NCBI GenBank assembly: GCA_014898415.1
Contig: RCTD01000018.1
Location: forward strand, 1,307,001-1,371,000
From: Stromatinia cepivora
Lineage: Eukaryota; Ascomycota; Leotiomycetes; Helotiales; Sclerotiniaceae
Direction: 5' to 3'
Length of the DNA stretch: 64,000 bases
Notes under the pieces: generated by a model
Databases searched by the model: none
The model's input: the letters and a program-made list of their open reading frames with translations, nothing else
What the model was told of the DNA's origin: nothing
Shown here: in pieces, positions 24,054 to 36,297 of the stretch
Layout: each line of letters opens with the position of its first letter
Position numbering within the stretch: position 1 is the stretch's first letter
Made by a program: the position numbers and the translations under genes

Positions 24054-27000
24054 GTTAGTATATTAAAAAACAGTTAAAGATAAAGTTAAAAGTATTCAAA
24101 ATATTAATAAAATATTAATAAAGAAATTATAAATCATTATACCTCAAATAATTAAAGCGAAATCTATTAAGAAAACTTTCAAATCGGTTTCTATTAAAAG
24201 AAAAACATTGGAATTGACTGAATTCCTTGATAACGATAATAAGAATTTATAACAATTTGATATTAAGTTATTGAATTTTAAAAGATTTAAAAAAGAAAAA
24301 TCTTGATGATTAATATATTGCTTTTATTTCCAATAAGTTTTAGTAAATTAAATCCAGTTTTTGAAACAAATATAATATTGTCAATCGATTATCGAAAAGT
24401 ATTAATAGCTTTAATAAAATCAATAATATTTGTAATAAAGAAATCAATAACTTAAATTAAGGATCTCGATTTTTTGAAGGATTTCAACGGTAATGATATA
24501 AATATTGTTTTAAATGAATATAATTAATTAATGAAAGAATTTCTGGATTAATATAATAAATTGAATTTAATTGATTAATGATTAGATATTAATGGATTTT
24601 TTAGATTTTGATTATAAAATATAAATAAATCTTTATTTATATTTATTTTTATAATGATTTTATAAATTTCTTATTGGGATCTTGTTATCGAAAAATATAT
24701 TCGATAAATGTTCTATCAATCGATGGAATCGGATATTGATAAAGATTTGGATAATATAGATGAAAATAGATTATTGAAAAAGGAAATATAAGAATAAAAG
24801 AAGTATAAATATTTGATAGCGAAATGAAGGTAATATATTTTTAATGATATATTAAAATAGATTGATTATATAAAAGTTTTTAAATATAGATATTTTAATT
24901 TTCTAGTATAAATATAAATCCTTTTTATCTTTGTAATATATTTTGATAATATTATTTCTTTATTCTTTGTTATTATTATAATAATAATATATTTTCTTTT
25001 TTGTAATTCTTTAAATATCTTTTAATATATATTAAATTTTGTAAAGTTTTTTATATATTTTTTATTGATTAATAATCTTGCCATTATATCAAATATTATA
25101 TTCTTTATTTTTCTTTTTATAAATTAGTATTTTTTCGATTTTGTATTCTATATATTCTTCGATTTTTTTTAGGAAATAAAGGATTAGTAATACTTTTATA
25201 TTTAAATTATAATTCGAATAACAAAATATAAAAAATATTATATATTTAATATAATAATGGAAATATTAATTTATATATTTATTTATTTTTATAATATTGA
25301 TGATGATAAAGGGGTTTATAAAATAATCAAAGAATTTCTTTTTGAGTTGTAATTGTTTGATGTTTTTGATATTGAATATAATTTTATTATTAATATAAAA
25401 TTGTTGAAGTAAATCTTTTTTATTATTCTTTGATCTTTTTTTTGTTAAGTTATTTTAAATTTCTATTAGTTTTGGTTTTTTTTGATTTAATGATTCGATA
25501 TTTTTTTATATAATAAATATCTTTTTTGATATTAATATTTTTGTTAATATAATTAAATATAGATAGATATTTATATATTATTCTAAAGAATACTTTATCA
25601 ATTGTATTATATTATATTGTATTATAAATGAATTCTATTAAGGATAATAACGATATTTAATCGTTTTATTTCTAATTAATATAACAAATAATATAATGGA
25701 TTAGATTTTGATTTTGTTATTTCATTTGATTATTGATTTATAAATAGAATATTATTGATAATTTGTAATATATTTTTAAATAGAAAAGCAAGTTCTTTCA
25801 AAATTTGTTTGTAAATTGTAATTCTCGATTCGAAATTATTCTTTTCGATATATCGCAATCCTTAAAAATACATTGAAATAGAATTTTTGTTAATTTAAAT
25901 AAGATTATTGTTTTATTGTTTGAAATATATCAAACAAGTTTTATATATTTATTGATAATAATGAAGATAGTATTATATATATATTTATTTATTTTTTTCA
26001 AGAATCAAAAGGGAATAGTAAAGTTTATAATTTATTATAAAATTAATAGTATTTTATAATTATTTGTTAATAGATAATATATATTTATATATACTTTTTT
26101 ATATCTTTCATTATATTGAATCAAAAATATTTGTTTTTTTAGGATTTCCTAGGTTTTCTTGATATTTCAATAATCTTCTATAAAATTATTATAATAAATC
26201 TTCAAGATTTCAATTTTTATAGTTTTATTTAACAATCTAAAGATATATTTATTACAAATAAACAAATCATTGATATTGATTTTCTAAAGTATAATATTTC
26301 TAATTGAATTATATTGATATTTCAAATATTCTTTATTTTTTATAAAATCGTTATTCTTTTGAAATTATAATCAAGTATTTCTTATTGATTTTAATATTGA
26401 TTCAAATATTATTTCGTTATTAATTAATATATTAATTATTTGATATAATATTGATTATTTGTAATCAATTTCTATTAATGATTCTTCAAAATTGTATAAG
26501 AGTAAATTATACTTTTTTTGTTGGAAAAGATTTATAATGTTTTATAAGGATTTTGTTTTTATTTTTGAAAAAAAGAAAATTGTAATTATTATTGTAGTAT
26601 TTTTCAATTTATTCTATAATATAAATAGTATTTCGTTGATATTATTTATATTTTCTATATAATCTGATTGTTTTAATAGATTATTAATAGGGTTTAATTT
26701 GTTCGATTTATAAATAATTATGAAATCGTAAATAATCAGGATTTCGGTTTATTGTATTTATTTATTATTGAATTCTTTTTTTTTATAAAATATTGGAGAT
26801 TATTATAATCTATTTTGATTATAATGATATATCGATTATTTGTAATATAATATTATTATTGAATAAAAACTATATAAATAATTAAAAATTCCTAATTATA
26901 AATGAAATATTTTTGTTTTATTGAATTGAATTTCTATAAATAAAAAGTAATAGGATATTATCGAAAGATAATAGAATTGTTTATATTATTAAGGAATAAT

Positions 27001-27279
27001 TGAAAAAGTATATATTCTAATACAAATTCAGAAATATTGATTTCGATTAAGATTCGGAATATTGAATCAAAATATTAAAGTATCGATATTATAATAAAGG
27101 TTTCTTTTAAATTATTAAAGGTATTTTAAGCCTTTTTTGTTTATTTCAATTCTAATATAGTTTTTCCTTTTTTAGTATTTTATAATAGATTTATTAGATT
27201 ATAAATAATTTATAAATAGATTGTAAAAAATTATTAATAAAAGTTTATAAAATTTAAAAAGATTTAAATTTTGTAAAGA

Positions 27280-27930
27280 GATATTAATACTAGTTATTTA
27301 ATGATAATTTGAATTCTGTTCGGTTTTATAATAATACTTTTTTTGATATAATAAAACCCAGAAATTTTATTTTATATATATAGAATATATATTTCTTTAA
27401 TTTGATATAAAACTTATATTTAAATAATCTAATAAGGATTTTATAGATATTAATAATATAGGTTTCTTTATTTTTGAAATAAATAAGAATATTATTTAAA
27501 TATATAATACAAATATTATTTATAAGATTAATAAATATTTAGTTAATATATATTTGAAAGATAACAGAGATATTGATCAAATTGAAAAGTATAATTAGAT
27601 ATTTGAATTATTTATAACGAATATAGAATACTGTTTTTCATTTGTTATCTTTTTGTATATATATTTGATAATATATATTTTTAAGATTAAGTTTTATAAA
27701 GAAGATTTTTTATTTTAAATAATTTAATAATTTATTAATTAAAAATAAAGGAATATAATCTTTCTTTATAATTCAATTCAAATTATAATAATTGATATAT
27801 AATCGATAATTTTTTTTTTTTGAATTAAATATAATTAAGGCTTTAACAAAGTTAATCGAACAATAAATTTAATTTTTTTTTTAATATTTTTCGAAATATT
27901 CTTATAAAATTGTTAATTTCCTTTTGAAAG
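27280..27930 (-). pseudogene. Gypsy reverse transcriptase relic (element E)
   Basis: Minus-strand sequence around 27,502-27,460 reads YLNNILIYFKNKE, the counterpart of YLDNILIYFENKE in element D and of the YxDDILI motif in active Gypsy elements. Flanking sequence also resembles the D relic at low identity. The frame is not continuous. Confidence 0.65.
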
Positions 27931-30203
27931 AATATATATTGGGTTTTAAAAGAAAATTGATTTGGATTTAAGATCAATATAATATTCTATTGAATAATAA
28001 TTAGGGAATATATTGTTTTTATTTTTGGAAAAGATTTTTTTGTATTCTTTATATTCAAAGGTATTTATAAAAATAATAATATAAAGATATTTTTAGAATT
28101 TGATAATATTTTTGCAATTGATTAGATTTTAGATAATAATATATAGATTTTGATTTTAGTCTTTATTTCTTTATATAATTCTTTGATTATTATTATTTCG
28201 AAATTTTATAATACAAATCTAAAATAGAATAAAATCGATTATTAATCGATATCTAGGTTTATTGTTTGAAATCAAGATAATTTTAGAATAATATCGATCT
28301 TTGATAAATTTAGAATAATAATAGTGAATTGATGAATATATATATTTTTTTCTTATATTTATTTATTATTTCGATAACAAATTGATGGTTATTATAAAAG
28401 AATATATTAATCCTATTAATTGATACTAATAGAATACCTTTATTAGGATTAAGAATTCAATTCTATTCGATATATTTGTTTTATTAGATAATATTAATTT
28501 GTATTTTAGAATCGATAAAATAATATATCTTTATCGAAATATTATTGATTTTGAAATTTGCTTTGATAATTAGAATAATGTATTTCTTTTGTTAAGGATT
28601 CAAAATCACTGAAATAATTAAAATTATTATTGAATCCTAATATTTTTTGGATTATTATTTTGTAAAAGATATATAAAATAATTATAAATAGAATAATTAT
28701 TTTTATATTATTAACAAATATATAGATTGATATATTTTTTCGAATAATGATTCAATTGTTAATAATAATAATATTATAATTCCTGTTTTTGGTAATCTTT
28801 TTTTGAAATTTCTTTATTTTTATTTTTTGTAAGAAGGGATTTAGAATATTAAAATTCTAATTGTATATTAATAATCGATAATGAATTATTTTATTATTAA
28901 GATTGTTTATTTTGAAAAGGATTGAAAGGATAGTTTGATTATATAAAGGGATTATTTTGTTTTCGATTATAAAGTATATCGAAAAGGTTTGTTATATAAT
29001 ATATTTTATTTATATTCTTTAAATGATATATTTATTTGATCAATTCGTTTTTGTTTTCTGATTATTGAAATGATTCCGAAATTCTTTTTATAATATAAGG
29101 AAACAAATCTATTAGAAGATATTCTTTTCGAATATTTTTCATTTTAGATTCGATTTCTTTTTTCAAATTATTGAGATATATTATAAAATTATTTATATTT
29201 TGTATAGATTATTATTTAGTATAGATTATTTATTATATAATTAAATATTAATGATTGTTTTTATTTAATATTATATTATATATATATTCCCCGAACTCTT
29301 TTTATAATATATTAGAATCTGTTGTTTTACTCTTGTATCGATATTAAATTGTAAAAAGTTGGTTTTGGAAATATTGAATAATATAATCTATTTTCTTTTG
29401 ATTTATCGAAAAATAATATTCATTATCATTCCGAAATATAAATTCAATTTAAAAGAAGAAATTCTTCGTTTTTATAATAATAGAACCTTTATAAAATAAA
29501 AGTTTTTGAAATTTCGGAAATTTTACTTGAAAAACTAGAATAAAATTAGATATTATTTTCTTATTATTAATAATTATTATTAATAAATTAATTATTCTTT
29601 TTTATATAAAACAAATAAAGATTTCCTCAATTTGATATTGATTTTCCGATTTAAAGATTTCAAACTTTTTTTGTATATTTTCGAATCTTTATATTAATTC
29701 TATTTCAAATTATATAATAAATTAACGACTTAATATCAATACTTCATTTTCATTATCGCTTAGAATCTTTAATATATCTTTCCTTTGATTTTGAAAGATA
29801 TTAAAATTGATCGAAAAATTTAGAATGCTTTTTGTTTTTATTATAATTATTCAAAGAAATACCAATAACAATTAATTAACGAATTGTTCTTAAAAATAGA
29901 ATAAAAAGAATTATCAAAATCATAAATAACAAAGAATCAATTAGCTCTAAAATAACTATAAAACTTTTCATTATTCCTTTCTATTTAAAAGAATTCATTT
30001 CTTTTAAATTTAATAAAAAACGATATCGGAATAATAATAACCATCAATTATATACTAGAATTTAATAAATATAGAGATTTTGTAGAGTTTTCTAATCGAA
30101 CAATAGTATATCGCTGATTGTATATTTGCTTCTAACAATAAAGCCACTTCCTTGTAAAGTTTCCTAATTTTACTAGCAATATCCTTCTAGCAACCGTAAC
30201 ACT

Positions 30204-30772
30204 TATCGAATATATATATATTCCTAAAGCATACAATACTTCGATTTTAAGAGAAATTACCAATATCGGAATATAAATCATATATATAATAAAGATAATA
30301 AAGATAATAAAGATAATAAAGATAATAAAGATAATAAAGATAATAAAGATAATAAAGATAATAAAGATAATAAAGATAATAAAGATAATAAAGATAATAA
30401 AGATAATAAAGATAATAAAGATAATAAAGATAATAAAGATAATAAAGATAATAAGATAATAAAGATAATAAAGATAATAAAGATAATAAAGATAATAAAG
30501 ATAATAAAGATAATAAAGATAATAAAGATAATAAAGATAATAAGATAATAAAGATAATAAAGATAATAAAGATAATAAAGATAATAAAGATAATAAAGAT
30601 AATAAAAATCATATACCCATTAATATTCGCACTAATACCTCGATATACACCATTATATAGCTCCTCACCTTTCATAGATTCTAGCTTTTCAAGCAAATCA
30701 AAACATATTAATCAAAAGAGTTGAATACGTTCGTTGACAAGCTTCACTTCCCCGTATACAGTTGTTCCTACA
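30204..30772 (-). repeat. 5' LTR of Gypsy E, expanded by minisatellite
   Basis: 569-bp copy of the LTR at 23,766-24,053. Both flanks of the internal array match that copy (AATACTTCGATTTTAAG on one side, GCTTCACTTCCCCGT on the other). The extra length is explained by the 9-bp array at about 30,288-30,606. On the minus strand it begins TGTAGGAACAACTG and ends TTCGATA, consistent with the partner after transitions. Confidence 0.75.
30288..30606. repeat. 9-bp minisatellite (AAAGATAAT)n
   Basis: About 35 near-perfect copies of AAAGATAAT. Two units near 30,450 and 30,540 lack one A (AAGATAAT). This shifts the frame of the spurious reading across it from Ile-Ile-Phe to Leu-Leu-Ser to Tyr-Tyr-Leu repeats. 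It lies inside the 5' LTR of Gypsy E. Confidence 0.95.
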
Positions 30773-31038
30773 GTATTCTTCGTTTATTATCTTTTCTTTA
30801 AACAAAGATTTTGTATTATTATAACAAATAATATATTTAGTACAATAAAGATATATAAAATATATAAATTGTAAAAATACATGAACCAAATATATTACCA
30901 ATTTGGGAAAAGATTGAGATATATTGAAGAAAGTAATAATAGTTTTAAAATATAATATTGCAATTACAACAAAGAAATTATAAAGGATTGAAAATAGAAA
31001 TCCAAAGGATTTATATAATCTTCAAAAAACAAATTATA

Positions 31039-31148
<110 letters not shown>

Positions 31149-31573
31149 TGAGTTAATTCAATTAATTGAGTTGAGTTGAAAAGTTCTAAGTCAGATATAA
31201 GCTTTTTGTTAGATTTATTGCAGGGGTATTTCAGACCAATCAGATTGCTCAGATCGCGACTCACTTAAGCGAGTTTCTCTTTTTTTGCTATCTACACCGG
31301 ATAAATTACGGTACGCACGCGTATAGCAAGCTTTTGGTGTTGGCAAGTCGATAATAAATAAAAAATATAATTTATATTATACTCAATAATAGTATATTTA
31401 AAAGATCTAGAATTAATATAAATTAATAATATATCGAAGAATTATTATTGAAAAGAGAGTTAAGAGCTTAATGAAATTCGTATGAAAATTCTGCTTAGTA
31501 ATAAGTTCACATGATATTTTTGCTTAGTAATAAATTCATATGAAGTGAATAACCGAATGAGAGAATCATCAAA

Positions 31574-31597
31574 GTGGATTGACAAGGATCAATCCAC
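31574..31597. repeat. Perfect 9-bp hairpin
   Basis: GTGGATTGA and TCAATCCAC are perfect inverted arms around a six-base loop (CAAGGA). No reading frame surrounds it. It could be a transposon end or an RNA hairpin; nothing in the sequence decides. Confidence 0.6.
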
Positions 31598-31721
31598 CTT
31601 CATAATCCATCCAATCATTTATCCAAAACCTTATTCCATAATAGGAAAAGTGTATTCCGGATTACTTGAGCTAAGGTAAGCACCCCCTTAAAAGGGATGT
31701 GCCATCTAAAAAATACATAAG

Positions 31722-31784
31722 GCTGTGCTGAAAATTGATTAGGAAAATGCATAATTTGCATAAATATTTATACTGCAGCACAGC
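31722..31784. repeat. Nested inverted repeat
   Basis: Outer arms GCTGTGCTG (31,722-31,730) and CAGCACAGC (31,776-31,784) are perfect. Inside lies a second pair, ATGCA/TGCAT (31,747-31,761). A direct repeat AAGGCTGTG occurs at about 31,719 and 31,787. It might be a miniature transposable element remnant. Confidence 0.5.
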
Positions 31785-32067
31785 TCAAGGCTGTGAACGA
31801 TTATCCATTCAATGATTGGTCAATCGTCCTGCATCAAATACATAATTTCGCAACATCATTGTGCCGGCACGGTAATTGCAAAGATCATTCTAAGGAGGGA
31901 GTCTAATGTAACTTTTTCTCTCTTACCTCTCTATTCATGAAGTCAAGTTAAGAATTTCTAATGCTTCTTCTTTGTTTATATTTTTTGATTTTAATGATGC
32001 GCACATAAGAACGAATATAATCAATTGACGTGTTGCGGGGAAATCAGTCTTCAGCCTTGTTGATGAG

Positions 32068-35000
32068 ATGGCTACCGAGGAGGTTCCTGTGAATGGCGAA
32101 TCGCACACGGAGAAAAGTGATGAAGCGCCTCCAAATGTCGCAACGGGTAATGGCGAGAATGAAGAGAAACCAATCGCAGATGGATTCTCCAAAAGAGGAA
32201 CTGGACAGACGGAAGTCAAGAGTGAGGAGAAGAGGCCCTCCAAGTTAAAGGCGGTATGGGGAAAACTCGGACTCGATGCGCCGACGTTGATGATGATGTT
32301 CAAGTATGGTTCACCTCCAGTTTCAATTGACATGATGCTTATGTACAATTTAGGGGATCCGTAGCTCCTATAATTGCTATTGGTAAGTCAATTGAAGCTC
32401 ATATTGCGTTATTAATTCTAACTTGTATCCAGCCTTCTATGAATCCAATTCAGTCGCGCGAACATACACAACTTTAGGATATTTGGTAGCCATCATTTGC
32501 GTAATTAGTTTGCCTATTATGCCAAGGGCAAAATTCTTTCAAACGATGATACTCAACCTGTTTGCCGTCTGCATTGGAGCTTCAATCGGAATTTTGGGAC
32601 TGTGGAGCAGTATCAAGGCGCGAGAGCATACTTCCACACCGGGAGTGCCACAAGCGTATAATTCTTCGCAGGCTGCTGTATGCGCCATCTGGCTATTTGC
32701 GAATATATGGTTTGCGAATCTGTTGCGCGCGAAAAGTCCAGCCCTGAATGTCCCGGTCATCATGTATAGCATCTTTTCGAACATTGCTTTCACATATGGG
32801 CCGATTTTCCCCACTTTTGCATTGGCTGAATCTCTCATCAAACAGATGCTGAAGTCGTTTTTGACTGCCTTTGCTATAAGCACAGCGGTTAACCTGTTCG
32901 TTATACCTATCTCGTGTCGTTTAGTTGTGTTTAAAGGACAAGCAGGATACATTCAGTTGGTAAGGGGCGTGCTCAAGGCTCAGACAACATATCTACAAAG
33001 CTTAGAGGAAAGTGACATGTTTGCCAGTCCCGCTACTGAGAATAGTGATGCCGCTAGTAATCCGTCGGACGAATCCAATACAAGCGGTACGGAATCTTCA
33101 CATCCAGCACTGTCTCCGGAGGCAAAGGCGTTAAAGAGAGCAATTGATGGCTTGCGCGGGATGCATGGAAAACTTTATGGAGATATGCCGTTCGGGAAAC
33201 GTGAGGTTGCCTGGGGAAAATTGGATGCTAAAGATATCGACAAAATTTTCAATTTGTTTCGAGATATCATGATTCCACTTTTGGGAATGAGTACTATCAC
33301 GGATATTTTTGTACGAATCGGCGAAAAACGTGGTTGGGTCAGGTCTTTGGGTTCAAAATATCGTTCCGAGCCATGTGAACACATGCCGTTAGAAAGCAAG
33401 GAAGAAGAAAAAAGGTTATGGAATGAAGTGATGAAAACTCTCCACGAACCATTCGCTATCGTGACTGCGGTTATGGATCAAGGGTTGGAGCACGCGGCAC
33501 TTACTCTAGAGCTTATTCCTCGACCAAAGAAGAAAGCTGCTGGTGATATCGAGACTGCTGGTGAACAATCAAAGCCTGGTGATGCCGGATTTCTCGCTTA
33601 CATGGAAAAGACTCTAAATGAATTTTACATGAAACGCGGTGCAACTTTGAAGAAATGGGCACAGGAAAAAGGGTTGTCTGCGAAACAATTCGATGCAAGT
33701 AGACCAATCCCTGCCGTGGGGGAACCTGTTACTGGAGACGAAGCCTCGCATAGAAGAGATCAACAGCAGTTATATCTTATTCTTTTCATGGAAAATCTTG
33801 TAGGTTACACCAATCCTGTATTTATAATGATGCTAACTAGTTTAGCTCTACACGGCCGGTCTTGCAGTAATTGAGTTGGTTCGGTTTGCAGATGGAAAGG
33901 TAGAAGATGGAACTATGAAAAAGAATCGTCTGATCTTGCCAGGTCAACGCCGAATAAAGAAATGGATTCTTGGCCTCGCAAAAGCAGATACGACTGTGGA
34001 TAGTAACACTCCAGATAATCAAGAGGCAGGTATAAACGATGTTTACTTGGGCTCAGGATTCAATCCTCGGAAGGACCCTGAGCATTTACCACCGAAGACT
34101 GCTTGGCAGCACTTTGGAAACGGACTTAGAACTATCCCAAGGTTTCTAGGCAGCGAAGAATCAGCATTTGGTTTCAGAGTCGCCTGCGCAACCTTGACTT
34201 TGGGTATCGTTGCATTTCTCAAGGATACCCATGTCTTCTTCCAGCAGCAAAGATTAGTTTGGGCTTTGATTATCATTGCCATTGGTATGTTTAAAGGCCG
34301 ATCTTGATCCGATCTCGTAGAGAAGCTAACAGAGAATAGGTATGACGATGACTTCAGGCCAATCGATATTTGGATTTCTGGCCCGTATCGTAGGGACTGC
34401 ACTAGCAATGGTCACCTCGATCATCATTTGGTATATTGTTGATCAAAAGACCCCAGGAGTCATAGTAATGCTGTGGCTTTTCATTTTCATGGAGATGTAC
34501 CTTTTCCTGAAATTCCCTCGCTTTATACCAGCTTGGCTTGTGTTTATAGTCACACAAGTCTTGATCGTTGGCTATGAGCTACAGGTCAGGAAGATTGGAA
34601 TTGCAGCATCGACTAGCTCAGGACAACCCTATTATCCGTTAGTATTTTATTCTGGATAAATTGAGACTCTCAAAACTAACGACAACAGGATTTATGAGCT
34701 TGCTCCATATAGACTCGCATGTGTTGCGGGAGGATCTTTTGTGGCATTCATCTGGACCTTCTTCCCCTACCCGCTCACGGATCGCAGCTGGCTAAGAAAA
34801 GATTTGGGAGCGACCCTTTACATCTTGGCAAACTACTACTCAATAGTTCATTCGACCATTAATTCTCGAATGCACGGAACGGAAGGTGATATGTCATTGA
34901 AAACTAGTCCTGGCCGTCGCCTTGAAAAGGCTCGACATAGGATGTTTGGCAAGCTTCTCTTGCTTCTGCCGTCTTTGCAACAACATGCTGCCTGGCAGAG

Positions 35001-35589
35001 GTTTGAGCCTACCATTGGAGGGAAGTTTCCTCGTGAGACTTACGGAAACATCACGCAGAGATGCTCCAAGTAAGTGCCACTATGTTTTGACGTGTGCGTA
35101 TGCTAATCACCGAATTTTAGTATTATGGGGTACCTCGCATTGATGTCCTATACCACAAAAGCCTGGTCTACAGATGTCCATACGAACACTGACATTCGAG
35201 GCAAGTGGCTTCGTGATCTAGCTGTCGTCATGGACGAGGCCGAGCCCACCAGCCATCAAATAACCTCAACCCTCGCACTCCTGTCTGCTGCCATCAGCGC
35301 AGGGGTTGCCCTTCCTCCTTTCATCCAACTTCCCCAACCTTATAGCCTCAATCGTCGGCTTGAAGCTCTGGACAGTGGAATTTTAGATTCAAGACATGTG
35401 GAAGAACCGGGATATAGTGCTTATGCTGTTATGCAAGTAGCGAGTTCGTTGGTGATGGATGATTTAGCTAGATTGGTAGATTGTGTTAGGGAATTAGTGG
35501 GAGAGACGGATTTCTCGTTTACAGTAGGAGGCAGTGAGGATAGTTTGACGGGGTCCGAGGGAAATGGAAGAAAGGGAAAGAAAGACTAG
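32068..35589 (+). CDS. DUF2421/ArAE_2-family membrane protein (putative transporter)
   Basis: A seven-exon gene encoding about 1,072 aa. Exons: 32,068-32,303; 32,354-32,382; 32,433-33,799; 33,846-34,284; 34,340-34,637; 34,689-35,069; 35,121-35,589. All introns are GT-AG, 46-55 nt, several with GCTAAC near the acceptor. The N-terminus (about 75 aa) is polar. A first hydrophobic block follows (about residues 80-300: GYLVAIICVISLPIMPRAKF, NLFAVCIGASIGILGLW), then a long soluble stretch. A second membrane block starts near residue 650 (GFRVACATLTLGIVAFL, WALIIIAIGM). The ENLLYTAGLAVIELVRFAD junction across intron 3 fits the family. The architecture matches fungal PF10337/PF10334 proteins (aromatic-acid-exporter-like, brefeldin-sensitivity related). 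The substrate is unknown. It is the first gene beside the transposon block. Confidence 0.88.
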
Positions 35590-36297
35590 AGATAATACTT
35601 ACCGAGAGAACTGGATAATAATGGAGTTAAAACTGGCACTTGGTAACAATTAGCATGGCATGCCGCATGGACAACTAAAAACGATAAAATAGATGTTCGG
35701 TCATCAGAGATGAAGTTTAGGCATACCTACTTACTGTATTAGTCGTAAGTAAAAACATATTTTAGAAAACCCAAATATTAATACTAGAAATGGAGGTTTT
35801 TAAGTTTCTTGTGGGTAGTGGTGAGAGAAGAGAAAAATGAGGTGTGAAGGGAAAGGCGAAGGAAGTTAAGAATACTTGATTGACTGAGGAAGGAAGCCTT
35901 GTGTTTGTTCATTCCATTTTGGGTTTTGTCATCACTTCATCTTTCAATTGGTTTACTTACTGGACTAAACGCAATATTCTTGCACAGTGGAAACGGACAC
36001 ATTTATTGCGTCCTGGTATTCGTTCGTATGTGTCGTTTATTGATCTCAGCTTCTTCACTTTTCTTTTTCAGTCTCGTTTATTCATCTCAATTTGAACAAC
36101 CAAAGCATTATGACTGATGATTCTGAGACGTGGTATAATATTAGCGGGAAGAATACGGGCCTTCTTCCTCGTCCTTCTCTGCGTCAACATTGGAGTTTTC
36201 AAATACAACAACACAACTTGCTGCATGAGAATCATCCTGTTGACTTGGGCATGTCAATGAACATTGTACTCAGTTCATCAGTTGGGAATCCATCTTT
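35590..36297. other. Intergenic region, no gene seen
   Basis: Only short overlapping frames with no coding character. It separates the DUF2421 gene from the pseudogene that follows and presumably holds the 3' end of the former. Confidence 0.6.

Larger units (their letters stand above)
23766..30772 (-). mobile_element. Gypsy LTR retrotransposon E (heavily decayed)
   Basis: Two related terminal repeats (23,766-24,053 and 30,204-30,772) bracket about 6.15 kb of extremely AT-rich sequence. The minus strand of the interior holds a Gypsy RT catalytic box at about 27,502 downwards, reading YLNNILIYFKNKE. That order makes the right repeat the 5' LTR. Flanking bases TTATT and GTATT match at four of five positions, so the target duplication is uncertain. 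The interior is too decayed to assign gag, protease or integrase. Confidence 0.7.

Noticed and set aside
30288..30606. CRISPR-like array of regular repeats
   Set aside because: Units are contiguous 9-mers without spacers, in a fungal LTR; it is a minisatellite.
30247..30696. 149-codon minus-strand frame of Ile-Ile-Phe, Leu-Leu-Ser and Tyr-Tyr-Leu repeats
   Set aside because: It is the 9-bp minisatellite of the Gypsy E LTR read in three frames; no gene.
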